NCBI GenBank assembly: GCA_014284505.1
Contig: JAAFYY010000001.1
Location: 8,543,845 to 8,607,844, forward strand
DNA from: Streptacidiphilus sp. 4-A2
Lineage (GTDB): Bacteria; Actinomycetota; Actinomycetes; Streptomycetales; Streptomycetaceae
Direction: 5' to 3'
Length of the DNA stretch: 64,000 nucleotides
Shown here: in pieces, positions 28,392-37,961 of the stretch
Layout: every line of letters starts with the position of its first letter
How positions within the stretch are numbered: position 1 is the first letter of the stretch
Notes under the pieces: generated by a model
Database searches by the model: none
The model's input: the letters and a program-made list of their open reading frames with translations, nothing else
What the model was told of the DNA's origin: nothing
Position numbers and translations under genes: made by a program

Positions 28392-29264
28392 TCAGCGCGT
28401 CGAGGTGCGCGACTCCGCCCGCCGGGCGCGGACATCGCCGACCTTGCGGCGGATCACCATCAGCGGCGCCATCAGCGCCAGCGACACCTGGAGGCTCGCG
28501 CCGATCTGCAGCAGCAGATGGCCGCCGGGCACCCCGGTCGCCCAGGCCGCCAGGCAGCCCATGCTGACCACGATCCAGCTCAGCGTGGCGGTCGCCAGCA
28601 CCCCGTGCGGCTTGGGGTACTCCACCTTGCTCACCATCAGCGCGGCCACCGCCAGGATGCCCAGCACCGCCAGGATGAACGGCGGGTTCAGCAGCACGAT
28701 GGAGATCACCGTCAGCGCGCCCATCGGGCAGGGCATGCCCTGGAACACCCCGGGCCGCATCGGGGTGCAGGAGAAGCGGGCCAGCCGCAGCACCACCGCG
28801 AGCAGCACCACGATGGCGATCCCGGCGGACAGCCGCTGGCTGGCGCCGGAGGTGACCATGCCCCAGACCACCACGAAGTACGCCGGCGCGATGCCGAAGC
28901 TGATCAGGTCCGCCAGGTTGTCCAGTTCGGCGCCCAGGGCGGAGCTGCGCAGCTTGCGGGCGACCAGCCCGTCGAACAGGTCGCACATGGAGCCGATCAG
29001 CAGCAGCGTCACCGCGGCCGCCGCGCTGCGCCGGTCGCCGCCGCTGACCTCGCCGGTCAGATGCGGGATGAGCACCCCGGTGGTGGTGCAGTAGATGGCC
29101 AGGAAGCCGCACACCGCGTTGCCGAGCGTGAAGACGTCGGCGGTGGACAGGTGCTGCGGGGAGCGCGGGGTGCGCAGCTCGCGGTCCCGGGCCCAGCGCA
29201 GCCTGCGGGCGGTGTGCTCGCCCTCCTCGGACCCCTGAACGGTCTCCGGATCAGTCACGGTCAA
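28392..29264 (-). CDS. pssA: CDP-diacylglycerol-serine O-phosphatidyltransferase
   Basis: Makes phosphatidylserine from CDP-diacylglycerol and serine in the membrane. Intact, about 290 residues with six or more hydrophobic segments. The CDP-alcohol phosphotransferase motif is visible as CDLFDGLVARKL followed by SALGAELDNLADLISFG (DG-x2-AR-x8-G-x3-D-x3-D). The start is TTG at 29264 or GTG at 29258; either overlaps the stop of psd, so the two genes are coupled. Product feeds directly into Psd. Confidence 0.94.
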   Translation of the reverse strand: MTVTDPETVQGSEEGEHTARRLRWARDRELRTPRSPQHLSTADVFTLGNAVCGFLAIYCTTTGVLIPHLTGEVSGGDRRSAAAAVTLLLIGSMCDLFDGLVARKLRSSALGAELDNLADLISFGIAPAYFVVVWGMVTSGASQRLSAGIAIVVLLAVVLRLARFSCTPMRPGVFQGMPCPMGALTVISIVLLNPPFILAVLGILAVAALMVSKVEYPKPHGVLATATLSWIVVSMGCLAAWATGVPGGHLLLQIGASLQVSLALMAPLMVIRRKVGDVRARRAESRTSTR

Positions 29265-29904
29265 GACGAGTCACCCCAGCCGTGGTCCGCTGGCCGACCA
29301 CCACGCCGGGCTCGACGCCCTGCGGGAGGTAGGTGTCGACCCGGGAGCCGAACCGGATCAGCCCGATCCGCTCGCCCTGCTCGACCTTGGTACCGGCCGG
29401 GACGTAGGGGATGATCCGCCGCGCCACGGCTCCGGCGATCTGGACCATCTCCAGGTCGCCGAGCTCGGTGTCGAAGTGCCACACGACCCGCTCGTTGCGG
29501 TCGCTGTCCTTGTTGAACGCCGGGACGAACCCACCGGGGACATGCTCGACCGAGGTCACCGTGCCGGGCAGGGGAGCGCGGTTGACATGCACGTTGAGCG
29601 GGCTCATGAAGACCGCGACCCGGGTACGCCCGTCCGGCCAGGCGTCGATGCTCTGCACCACGCCGTCGGCGGGGGAGATCACCCGACCCTCGCCGATGGC
29701 GCGCTCAGGGTCGCGGAAGAACCACAGCATCCCCGCGCTCAGCGCGGAGGCGGGGACTGCCGCCACGGCCCACTTGCCGCTGCGCCGGGTGAGGGCGGTG
29801 CAGGCGGCCGCAGTGAGCACGGTGGGTACGAGCCAGGGCGAAGCGCCGCGTGCCAGCGTGACACGGGGGCGGTTCGCGGATCGTGGGGACGGACTGAGGG
29901 GCAT
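29251..29904 (-). CDS. psd: Phosphatidylserine decarboxylase
   Basis: Converts phosphatidylserine to phosphatidylethanolamine using a pyruvoyl cofactor formed by self-cleavage. Intact, 217 residues, the short type of actinobacteria and archaea. Hydrophobic N-terminus (VLTAAACTALT, AVPASALSAGMLWFF), then RDPERAIGEGRVISPADGVV, VFMSPLNVHVNRAPLPG and the processing site region IGLIRFGSRVDTYLP, in which Gly-Ser is the cleaved bond. ATG at 29904 with AAAGG upstream. Upstream gene of the psd-pssA pair. By my recollection this pair lies beside the ethylmalonyl-CoA genes in Streptomyces coelicolor too. Confidence 0.95.
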   Translation of the reverse strand: MPLSPSPRSANRPRVTLARGASPWLVPTVLTAAACTALTRRSGKWAVAAVPASALSAGMLWFFRDPERAIGEGRVISPADGVVQSIDAWPDGRTRVAVFMSPLNVHVNRAPLPGTVTSVEHVPGGFVPAFNKDSDRNERVVWHFDTELGDLEMVQIAGAVARRIIPYVPAGTKVEQGERIGLIRFGSRVDTYLPQGVEPGVVVGQRTTAGVTRLDRD

Positions 29905-30372
29905 CGAAGACCTTTGTCGCGGGGGCCCGGGGCTTGGTGGACGCCGGAGGGTTCCGGCGTGGTGACCGCGCGATGGGGCCGCGTGATCGAGGGGTTCGGG
30001 GACACGAGCTGTCCACGGGGATGCTATCGGCAGCGGGCGGTGCTCGGACAACCCTCGGCTGACCGGGTGGCCGCCCGCACAGGTGGCCCTGCTGTCGAAC
30101 GTAGACGCGTCCACCGCTCCTGGCCAAGGGTTTCGCCGGAACGGTGACATGTCTCCCAGGGATGACCTGGAAGCTTGCAGGGACACGTCAGAGCCCATAG
30201 CCCAAGTATCGCGCACCTCAGGCCCGTGTAGGCAGAATGACGAAAACGGCCGGATCTTTCAAGATCCGGCCGGAAATCGATGCATCCGTCCGTGCTACCC
30301 GACCCGTGGGGGCGGCCGGGTGGCACGGACGCGCGGTGCTGGTCAGTCGGCCCCAGCCAGCCCCAGCCGGTC
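29905..30372. other. Intergenic region upstream of psd
   Basis: A 468-bp gap between psd and the end of the acyl-CoA dehydrogenase gene, both on the minus strand. It contains the terminator at 30247-30272 and must contain the psd promoter. An open frame continues upstream of psd to about 30216, but its Pro/Arg/Ser-rich composition does not look coding. No other gene seen. Confidence 0.5.
30247..30272 (-). terminator. Intrinsic terminator of the ethylmalonyl-CoA operon
   Basis: Arms 30247-30258 and 30261-30272 form a perfect 12-bp stem with a 2-nt loop. On the minus strand the stem is followed directly by TTTT, giving a classical U-tract terminator about 100 nt after the acyl-CoA dehydrogenase stop. 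Confidence 0.88.
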
Positions 30373-31585
30373 TCAGTCGGCGAGCCGGTAGTCCTCCAGC
30401 AGCCGTCGGCCGATGATCATCTTCTGGATCTCCGCCGTGCCCTCGCCGATCAGCAGCATCGGGGCCTCCCGGTAGAGCCGCTCGATCTCGTACTCCTTGG
30501 AGAAGCCGTAGCCGCCGTGGATCCGGAAGGAGTCCTCGACGACCTCCTTGCAGTACTCCGAGGCCAGGTACTTGGCCATCCCGGCCTCCAGGTCGTTGCG
30601 CTGCCCGGAGTCCTTCTTGCGCGCCGCCATCACCATCATCTGGTGCGCGGCCTCGACCTTGGTCGCCATCTCCGACAGCTTGAACTGGATGGCCTGGTGC
30701 TCGGCGATCTTCTTGCCGAAGGTCGACCGCTGCTGCGCGTAGCGGATGCCCAGCTCGAACGCGCGCTGCGCCACCCCGCAGCCCCGGGCGGCGACATTGA
30801 CCCGGCCGACCTCGACCCCGTCCATCATCTGGTAGAAGCCGCGCCCGGAGACCCCGCCCAGCACCCGGTCCGCCGGGATCCGGACGTCCTCCAGGATCAT
30901 CTCGGTGGTGTCGACGCCCTTGTAGCCCATCTTCTCGATCTTGCCGGGGATGGTCAGCCCGGGGACCGTCTCGTTCAGGCCGAAGCCCGGGGTCTTCTCG
31001 ATCAGGAAGGTGGTCATCGACTTGTGCGGGGCCGCGCCCTCCGGCTGGCCCTCGTCGGTCCGGCAGAGCACCGCGACCAGGGTGGAGCTGCCACCGTTGG
31101 TCAGCCACATCTTCTGCCCGTTGAGCACGTACTCGTTTGCCCTCGCGGACGCCCTTGGTGCGGATCGCGCCCACGTCCGACCCCAGGCCCGGCTCGGACA
31201 TCGAGAACGCGCCGCGGACCTCGCCGGTGGCCATCCGCGGCAGGAAGTGGTCCTTCTGCTCCTGGGTGCCGTGCTGCGCGATCATGTAGGCCACGATGAA
31301 GTGCGTGTTGACGATGCCGGACACCGACATCCACCCGCGGGCGATCTCCTCCACCACCAGGGCGTAGGTCAGCAGCGACTCGCCGAGGCCGCCGTACTCC
31401 TCCGGGATCATCAGCCCGAACAGGCCCATCTCCTTCATGCCCTCGACGATGGCGGCCGGGTACTCGTCCCGGTGCTCCAGCTCGGTCGCGACCGGGATGA
31501 TCTCCTTGTCGACGAAGTTCCGGACCGTGGCGAGGATGTCCTGCTGGATCTCGGTGAGTCCTTCGGTCTGGGCGAGGCGTCCCAT
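30373..31585 (-). CDS. Acyl-CoA dehydrogenase, probable methylsuccinyl-CoA dehydrogenase
   Basis: FAD enzyme of about 404 residues. From its place in the ccr-ecm operon it most likely oxidises (2S)-methylsuccinyl-CoA to mesaconyl-CoA. Family motifs: PVATELEHRDEYP, LFGLMIPEEYGGLG, AFSMSEPGLGSDVGAIRTKG (FAD and substrate contacts), NGQKMWLTNGG, FGKKIAEHQAIQFKLSEMA, and FRIHGGYGFSKEYEIERLYREA containing the usual catalytic-base region. ATG at 31585. Frame breaks near 31137. The last gene of the operon, 95 nt after maoC, with a strong hairpin in the gap. Its closest general relatives are short-chain acyl-CoA dehydrogenases, so specificity is inferred from context. Confidence 0.87.
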
Positions 31586-31626
31586 GACAGCTCCTGTGAG
31601 GGCGGGAGGGGGTTTCCGGGTGGGGA

Positions 31627-31666
31627 CGGGCGCCCCGGGGGCGTGGCAGTGACCCCGGGGCGCCCG
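31627..31666 (-). promoter_or_regulatory. Strong hairpin between maoC and acyl-CoA dehydrogenase genes
   Basis: Perfect 14-bp GC-only stem, arms 31627-31640 and 31653-31666, with a 12-nt loop, in the 95-bp gap inside the operon. No T-tract follows on the minus strand. It could act as a partial terminator or mRNA-stability element that lowers dehydrogenase expression relative to the upstream genes. Confidence 0.6.
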
Positions 31667-31680
31667 AGTGCTGGGGCGGG

Positions 31681-32184
31681 TCAGCCCCGCGGCTCGGGGC
31701 GGCCCGGCTGCTCGCCGCCCCGCTCCTTGATGTACTGCTCGGTCGGCACCATCACCTTGCGCCGGAAGACGCAGACGACCGTGCCGTCCTGCTTGTAGCC
31801 CTTGGTCTCGACATAAACGATGCCCCGGTCCGACTTGGACTTCGACGGCGTCTTGTCCAGCACCGTGGTCTCGCCGTAGATGGTGTCGCCGTGGAAGGTC
31901 GGCGCGATGTGCTTCAGCGACTCCACCTCCAGGTTGGCGATGGCCTTCCCGGAGACGTCCGGCACCGACATCCCCAGCAGCAGCGAGTAGATGTAGTTGC
32001 CGACCACCACGTTCCGGCCGAAGTCGGTGGTCTTCTCGGCGTAGTTGCTGTCCATGTGCAGCGGGTGGTGGTTCATGGTCAGCAGGCAGAACAGGTGGTC
32101 GTCGTACTCGGTGACGGTCTTCCCGGGCCAGTGCTTGTAGACCGCGCCGACCTCGAACTCCTCGAAGGTGCGTCCGAACTGCAT
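31681..32184 (-). CDS. MaoC-like dehydratase, probable mesaconyl-CoA hydratase
   Basis: Intact 167-residue hot-dog-fold hydratase. Context makes it the mesaconyl-CoA hydratase that forms beta-methylmalyl-CoA. Starts MQFGRTFEEFEVGAVYKHWPG; the hydratase-2-like active-site region is LLTMNHHPLHMDSNYAEKT, with Asp and His, then VVVGNYIYSLLLGMSV. ATG at 32184, 8 nt after the stop of citE, with GAGGG overlapping that stop. Shorter than the two-domain mesaconyl-CoA hydratase of Rhodobacter, so the actinobacterial single-domain type. Confidence 0.88.
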   Translation of the reverse strand: MQFGRTFEEFEVGAVYKHWPGKTVTEYDDHLFCLLTMNHHPLHMDSNYAEKTTDFGRNVVVGNYIYSLLLGMSVPDVSGKAIANLEVESLKHIAPTFHGDTIYGETTVLDKTPSKSKSDRGIVYVETKGYKQDGTVVCVFRRKVMVPTEQYIKERGGEQPGRPEPRG

Positions 32185-32192
32185 GTCAGCCC

Positions 32193-33202
32193 TCAGCTTT
32201 CCGGGATCTCGAACGTGCTGGTGCGCTTCATCCCGGCGTTGCGGCCCTTGCCGGCCACCACCAGCGCCATCTTCCGGCTGGCCTCGTCGATCATCTCGTC
32301 GCCGAGCATCGCCGAGCCCTTCTTGCCGCCGGCCTCCGAGGTGCACCAGTCGTAGGCGTCCAGGATCAGCTCGGCGTGGTCGTAGTCCTCCTGGGTAGGG
32401 GAGTAGACCTCGTTGGCGGCGTCCACCTGGCCCGGGTGCAGCACCCACTTGCCGTCGAAGCCCAGCGCGGCCGAGCGCCGGGCCACCTCGCGGTAGCCGT
32501 CGACATTGCGGATCTGGAGGTAGGGGCCGTCGATCGCCTGGAGGTCGTGCATCCGGGCGGCCATCAGGATCCGCATCAGGATGTAGTGGTAGGCGTCGGC
32601 GGTGTAGCCCGGCGGCTGCTCGCCGACCACCAGGGACTTCATGTTGATCGAGGCCATGAAGTCGGCCGGGCCGAAGACAATGGTCTCCATCCGCGGCGAG
32701 GCCCCGGCGATGGCGTCCACATTGACCAGGCCCTTGGCGTTCTCGATCTGCGCCTCGATGCCGATCCGGCCGACCTCGAAGCCCATGGTCTTCTCGATCT
32801 GGGTGAGCAGCAGGTCGAGCGCCGACGATCTGCTGCGCGTCCTGGACCTTCGGCAGCATGATGCAGTCGAGGTTTGCCCGGCGCCCTCGACCACGGTCAC
32901 CACGTCGCGGTAGGTCCAGTGCGTGGTCCAGTCGTTGACCCGCACCACGCGGGTCTTGCCGGTCCAGTCGCCCTTGTTGAGCGCGTCCACGATGGTGTGC
33001 CGCGCGCCTTCCTTGGCCAGCGGCGCGCAGGCGTCCTCCAGATCCAGGAACACCTGGTCGGCGGGCAGGCCCTGGGCCTTCTCCAGGAACCGCGGGTTGC
33101 TGCCGGGGACGGCGAGACAGGAGCGGCGGGGCGGGGGGCGTCGGACCGAAGGGCCGTCGTCTGAGGGCGGTGGTGGGCGACGGGCGGGCGGTTGACGGTC
33201 AT
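32193..33202 (-). CDS. HpcH/HpaI (CitE-like) lyase, probable L-malyl/beta-methylmalyl-CoA lyase
   Basis: TIM-barrel lyase of about 336 residues, predicted to cleave beta-methylmalyl-CoA to glyoxylate and propionyl-CoA. Motifs: RSCLAVPGSNPRFLEKA, QVFLDLEDACAP (metal and substrate site), RVVRVNDWTTHWTYRD, IMLPKVQDAQQI, IGIEAQIENAKGLVN (catalytic Glu), IVFGPADFMASINM and GKWVLHPGQVDAANE, matching the family in order. ATG at 33202. Frame breaks near 33110, 32880 and 32825. It lies 60 nt after the mutase and 8 nt before maoC. Confidence 0.88.
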
Positions 33203-33262
33203 CTGTCCTCTTCTTGTGGTGAGGGTGGTGGCGCTGCGGTCGGTAGGTCGGTAGAGGCGACT

Positions 33263-35266
33263 CTATTGTCCGACCGGCACCGCCCCGGCCCAGGGCTCAA
33301 GCCGGTGGGCGAGCCGGATCTCGTCCACGATCCGGCCGATGATGGTGGTGATCCCGAAGTCCTTGGGGTGAACACCGCCGCGACGCCCTGCGCCAGCAGC
33401 GTCTGCTCGTCGGCGGCCGGGATGATCCCGCCGACCACGACCGGCACGTCTTCCACCCCGGCCCGGTGCAGCCGCCGCAGCACGTCCGGGACCAGCTCGG
33501 CGTGCGCGCCGGAGAGGATCGACAGGCCCCGCAGTGCACGTCCTCGGCCACGGCCGCGGCCGTGATCTGCTCCGGGGTGAGCCGGATGCCCTGGTAGACC
33601 ACCTCGAAGCCGGCGTCCCTGGCCCGGACCGCGATCTGCTCGGCGCCGTTGGAGTGCCCGTCCAGGCCCGGCTTGCCGACCAGCAGCCGCAGCCGGCCGC
33701 TGCCCAGCTCGGCCGCCGTGGCGGCCACTGCCTCGCGTACCGCCAGCAGTTCCGCGCCGCTCGCCAGCGCGCCGGTGACCGGCGCCCCGCCGACGCCGGT
33801 GGGGCGCGGTACTCGCCGAAGACCTCGCGCAGCGCGAGGACCACCCCGGCCCGGACGCAGTCCAGGTGGCGGGACCAGGTTGGTGTCGGTCGCGGCCTGG
33901 CGCTTCAGCTCGGCCAGCGCCCTGCGCGGCCGCCTGGTCGCGCCCGGCGGTCCACTGGGCGAAGGCCACGCCGACCGCCCGCTCCGAATCCGGGTCCACC
34001 TGCATGATCGCGGTGTCCAGGTCGGCGGTGAGCGGGCTGGGCTCGGTGGTCTCGAAGCAGTTGACGCCGACCACCTTGTCCTCGCCGGACTCGATCCGGG
34101 CCCGGCGCTCGGCGTGCGAGCCGACCAGCGCCGCCTTCAGGTAGCCGGACTCCACGGCCGGGACCACCCCGCCCATGCCCAGCACCTTCTCGATCTCCGC
34201 CTCGGCGCCGGTGACCAGCTCGGCGACCTTGGCCTCGACCACATGGCTGCCGTCGAACAGGTCGCCGTACTCCAGCAGGTCCGACTCGTAGGCCAGCACC
34301 TGCTGGATCCGCAGCGACCACTGCTGGTCCCAGGGCCGGGGCAGGCCCAGCGCCTCGTTCCAGGCCGGGAGCTGCACCGCGCGGGCCCGGGCGTCCTTGG
34401 ACAGGGTCACCGCCAGCATCTCCAGCACGATCCGCTGGACGTTGTTCTCCGGCTGCGCCTCGGTCAGGCCCAGCGAGTTGACCTGCACCCCGTAGCGGAA
34501 CCGGCGCTGCTTCGGGTCCTCGATGCCGTAGCGCTCGCGGGTGACCCGCTCCCAGATCCGGTTGAACGCCCGGAGCTTGCACATCTCCTCGACGAAGCGC
34601 ACCCCGGCGTTGACGAAGAAGGAGATCCGGGCGACCACCTCGCCCATCCGGTCAGCCGCCACCTGCCCGCTGTCGCGGACCGCGTCCAGCACCGCGATCG
34701 CGGTGCACATCGCGTACGCCAGCTCCTGGACCGGGGTCGCCCCGGCCTCCTGGAGGTGGTAACTGCAGATGTTGATCGGGTTCCACTTGGGGGATGTTCG
34801 CCACGGTGTAGGCGATCAATGTCGGTGGTCAGCGGATGCTGGGCCCGGGCGGGAAGACGTGCGTCCCGCGCGACAGGTACTCCTTGACGATGTCGTTCTG
34901 GGTGGTGCCGGTGAGCCTGGCGATGTCCGCGCCCTGCTCCTCGGCGACCACCTGGTACATCGCCAGCAGCCACATGGCGGTGGCGTTGATGGTCATGGAC
35001 GTGTTGGTGCGCTCCAGCGGGATGCCGTCGAACAGCGTCCGCATGTCACCCAGATGGCTGACCGGTACCCCCACCGGCCCACCTCGCCCTTGGCCAGGAC
35101 GTGGTCCGGGTCGTACCCGGTCTGGTGGGCAGGTCGAACGCCACCGACAGCCCGGTCTGGCCCTTGGCCAGGTTCCGGCGGTACAGGGCGTTGGAGGCGG
35201 CGGCGGACGAGTGTCCGGCGTACGTCCGCATCAGCCAGGGGCGTCGCGGTCAGCCATGGTGGTCAT
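33263..35266 (-). CDS. Ethylmalonyl-CoA mutase, cobalamin-dependent
   Basis: Adenosylcobalamin enzyme (MeaA/Ecm) interconverting ethylmalonyl-CoA and methylsuccinyl-CoA, about 667 residues with substrate and B12 domains in one chain. Substrate barrel: WLMRTYAGHSSAAASN, GLSVAFDLPT, ERTNTSMTINATAMWLLAMY, GTTQNDIVKEYLSRGTHVFP, NICSYHLQEAGA. The C-terminal B12 domain has LLVGKPGLDGHSNGAEQ, the DxHxxG signature whose His binds cobalt, then LSILSGAHAELVPDVLRRL. Starts ATG at 35266 overlapping the stop of ccr (ATGA), with AAGGGGGA upstream; stop TAG at 33263. At least seven frame breaks. Depends on the B12 made by the cob operon in this window. Methylmalonyl-CoA mutase is a less likely reading given the neighbours. 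Confidence 0.92.
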
Positions 35267-36623
35267 TCCCCCTTGCTGCGCTCGTTGTTCCGCTCCGGCG
35301 AGCCGTCGCGGAAGAGGTTGATCGCCGGAAGGTGCTTGGCACGCAGCTCCGCGTCGCGGACGCCGAGGCCCTCCTGCGGGGACAGGCAGAGCACGCCGAC
35401 CTTGCCCTGATGCGTGTTGTGGTGGACGTCCAGCGCCGCCTGGCCGGTCTCCGCCAGGGTGTAGGTCTTGGACAGCGTCGGGTGGATCTTGCCCTTGGCG
35501 ATCAGCCGGTTCGCCTCCCACGCCTCGCGGTAGTTGGCGAAGTGCGAGCCGACGATGCGCTTGAGCGACATCCACAGGTAGCGGTTGTCGTACTGGTGCA
35601 TGTACCCGCTGGTGGACGCGCAGGTGACGATCGTGCCGCCCTTGCGGGTGACATAGACGCTGGCGCCGAAGGTCTCCCGGCCGGGTGCTCGAAGACGATG
35701 TCCACGTCCTCGCCGCCGGTCAGCTCGCGGATCCGCCCGCCCAGGCGCTTCCACTCGCGCGGGTCCTGGTTGTGCTCGTCCTTCCAGAACTTGTAGCCTC
35801 GGCACTGCGGTCGATGATCGCCTCGGCGCCCATGGCCCGGCAGATGTCGGCCTTGGCGTCGTTGGAGACCACGCAGATCGGCGTCGCGCCGCCGGCCAGC
35901 GCGTACTGGGTGGCGTAGGAGCCCAGGCCGCCGCTGGCGCCCCAGATCAGCACATTGTCGCCTGCTTCATCCCGGCGCCGTTGCGGCTGACCAGCTGCCG
36001 GTAGGCGGTGGAGTTCACCAGCCCCGGCGAGGCCGCTCCTCCCAGGTCAGGTGGGCCGGCTTGGGCATCAGCTGTTGGACTTCACCAGCGCGATCTCGGC
36101 CAGTCCGCCGAAGTTGGTCTCGAAGCCCCAGATCCGCTGCTCCGGGTCGAGCATGGTGTCGTTGTGCCCGTCCGCGCTCTCCAGCTCCACGCTCAGCAGT
36201 GCGCGACCACCTGGTCGCCGGGCTTCCAGGCGTGCACCCGGGGCCGGTCCGCAGCACCACTCCGGCCAGGTCGGAGCCGAGAATGTGGTACGGCAGGTCG
36301 TGCCGCGCGGTCTCCGGCGACAGCCGGCCGTAGCGCTCCAGGAAGCCGAAGGTGGAGACCGGCTCGTAGATCGAGCTCCACACGGTGTTGTAGTTGACCG
36401 AGCTGGCCATCACCGCGACCAGGGCCTCGCCCGGGCCGAGTTCGGGCACCGCGACCTCGTCGAGGTGCAGGGACTTGCGGGGATCCTTGTCCCGGCTGTC
36501 CAGGCCGGCGAACATCTGCTCCTCGCCTTGTGGAGCGTGACCGCCCGTAGGACTCGGGACCTTCAGCGCGGCGAAATCGGCCGTGCTGTCCTCGTTGAGG
36601 ATCGTGTCGAGGATTTCCTTCAT
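35263..36623 (-). CDS. ccr: Crotonyl-CoA carboxylase/reductase
   Basis: NADPH-dependent reductive carboxylation of crotonyl-CoA to ethylmalonyl-CoA, the entry step of the pathway, about 453 residues of the medium-chain dehydrogenase family. Visible: MKEILDTILNED start, EALVAVMASSVNYNTVWSS, YHILGSDLAGVVLR, RVHAWKPGDQVVAHC, IWGFETNFGGLAEIALV, the cofactor-binding IWGASGGLGSYATQYAL and GGTIVTCASTSGYMHQYDNR. ATG at 36623 preceded by GGAGG. At least six frame breaks. First gene of the operon ccr-ecm-citE-maoC-acd. Its ethylmalonyl-CoA can also serve as a polyketide extender unit, but no polyketide genes are present here. Confidence 0.95.
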
Positions 36624-37025
36624 GGCTGCCTCCGGCGGCGGGCCTGTTGAGGGGGACAGGCTGCGTCGAGATGGGGGTAACCGGGAGCGGACACCGGTTG
36701 GGGATGAGGGGCTTCAGTCGTCAGGATGAGGCCTGTTCGCTGCTCTCCGCACATGGGTGGCGTGCGGATTCCGGAGGGGCGCGCCAGGTGGGGAGCCGCG
36801 GCGCCGCGACCGGTGAGTAACAACGTACTGGCACCCTGTGCCACTCGTAAAGACACTGCGTGCCAGTAATTACCTCTGACGATACGTGACCGTGGTCACG
36901 TCGCAACCCCGCCCGCCCCAGCGGCCCCGCCTGCCGCCGGAGCCCGCCCGGATACGCCGACGGACCCCTCCGGCATCCGGAAGGGTCCGTCGCAATTGGT
37001 CGTGACCTGCTGCTATGCCTCGCTG
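36624..37025. promoter_or_regulatory. ccr promoter region with paired dyad operators
   Basis: The 402-bp gap between tetR and ccr holds three dyads. TGGCAC-CCT-GTGCCA at 36829-36843 is perfect. AGACAC-TGC-GTGCCA at 36851-36865 is a degenerate copy with the same 15-bp architecture, centred 22 bp away (two helical turns). A separate perfect 8-bp dyad with a 2-bp centre lies at 36884-36901. These are good candidate sites for the adjacent TetR protein and perhaps another regulator controlling ccr. Also includes the tetR terminator at 36958-36992. Confidence 0.55.
36958..36992 (-). terminator. Hairpin terminator after tetR
   Basis: Arms 36958-36973 and 36977-36992 pair over 16 bp with one mismatch and a 3-nt loop, 34 nt after the tetR stop on the minus strand. 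It separates tetR transcription from the ccr promoter. Confidence 0.75.
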
Positions 37026-37887
37026 TCAGGAGCCGCTCGGCACCCCGAGCGCGGTGCGGATGCTCTCCAGCACCTCATCCAGCGGGGCATCGGTGCGGGC
37101 GACCGTGATCAGCACCTCCCCGGCGGGGTGGCACTCACCGCACTCTCCACCGCGCTGCCCAGGGTCGCCGCCGAGCCCTGGATGGCACCCGGTGCCAGAC
37201 TGCGTGCAGCGCTGGTGGCACCCGTCCCGGCCTGCCCCCAGAAGGTCCGCCGGATCACCGCGAAGGCGTGGTCCAGCTGCGGCTCCACCTCGCCCTTGCC
37301 GCCCGAACGCAGCCAGCGCCGCAGCACATGGTTGTGCGCCGCCACCACCGCCGCCGCCGAGACCTCGGCCAGCATCGCGTCGTCGCCGACCCCGCGCTCC
37401 CAGCCGGAGGACTCACCCGCGGTGTCGAAACGGCCCAGCAGATAGCGGGTGAACAGCCGCTCGTAACGGGCCACCACCGCGATCTCCCGCTCCCGCAGCG
37501 TGGACACCTGCCGGATCAGCCGGTAGCGGGCCACCGAAACCCCGGGAGTGGCCGCGTACATCCGCAGCACCTCCTTGATGCCCCGGCACACCACGTCCAG
37601 CGGGTGCTCCGCCGGATCCGCACCCGCCAGCAGGTCGGCCACCCGGACCAGGGTGTCGTCGTGGTCCGGGAAGATCGCCTCCTCCTTCGAGCGGAAGTAG
37701 CGGAAGAAGGTGCGCCGGGCGACCCCGGCCGCCGCCGCGATCTGGTCGACCGTGGTCTCCTCGTACCCCTGGTTCGCGAACAGCTCCATCGCCGCGCAGC
37801 CAGGTCCTGACGCATCTGCTGGCGCTGCGCGGTCACTCTGCGCGCCGTGCCGCCGGTGCCCTGCTGCTGCGGTTCTTCCCCATCCAT
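37026..37887 (-). CDS. TetR family transcriptional regulator
   Basis: About 287 residues. Start ATG at 37887 (MDGEEPQQQG), a short Gln/Arg-rich leader, then the TetR HTH: MELFANQGYEETTVDQIAA, AGVARRTFFRYFRSKEEAI. The C-terminal ligand-binding half is helical (VVCRGIKEVLRMYA, LFTRYLLGRFDT) and ends VLESIRTALGVPSGS once a base error near 37130 is allowed for; another lies near 37795. It lies just upstream of and on the same strand as ccr, so it is the obvious candidate regulator of the ethylmalonyl-CoA operon, perhaps sensing an acyl-CoA. Confidence 0.9.
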
Positions 37888-37961
37888 GCCGCGAACGCTA
37901 CAGCCGCCGGGGCCGGCCGCCGCAGCCGTCGCCACCTGTCTGCTCACTTCCGGGGGCCTGG

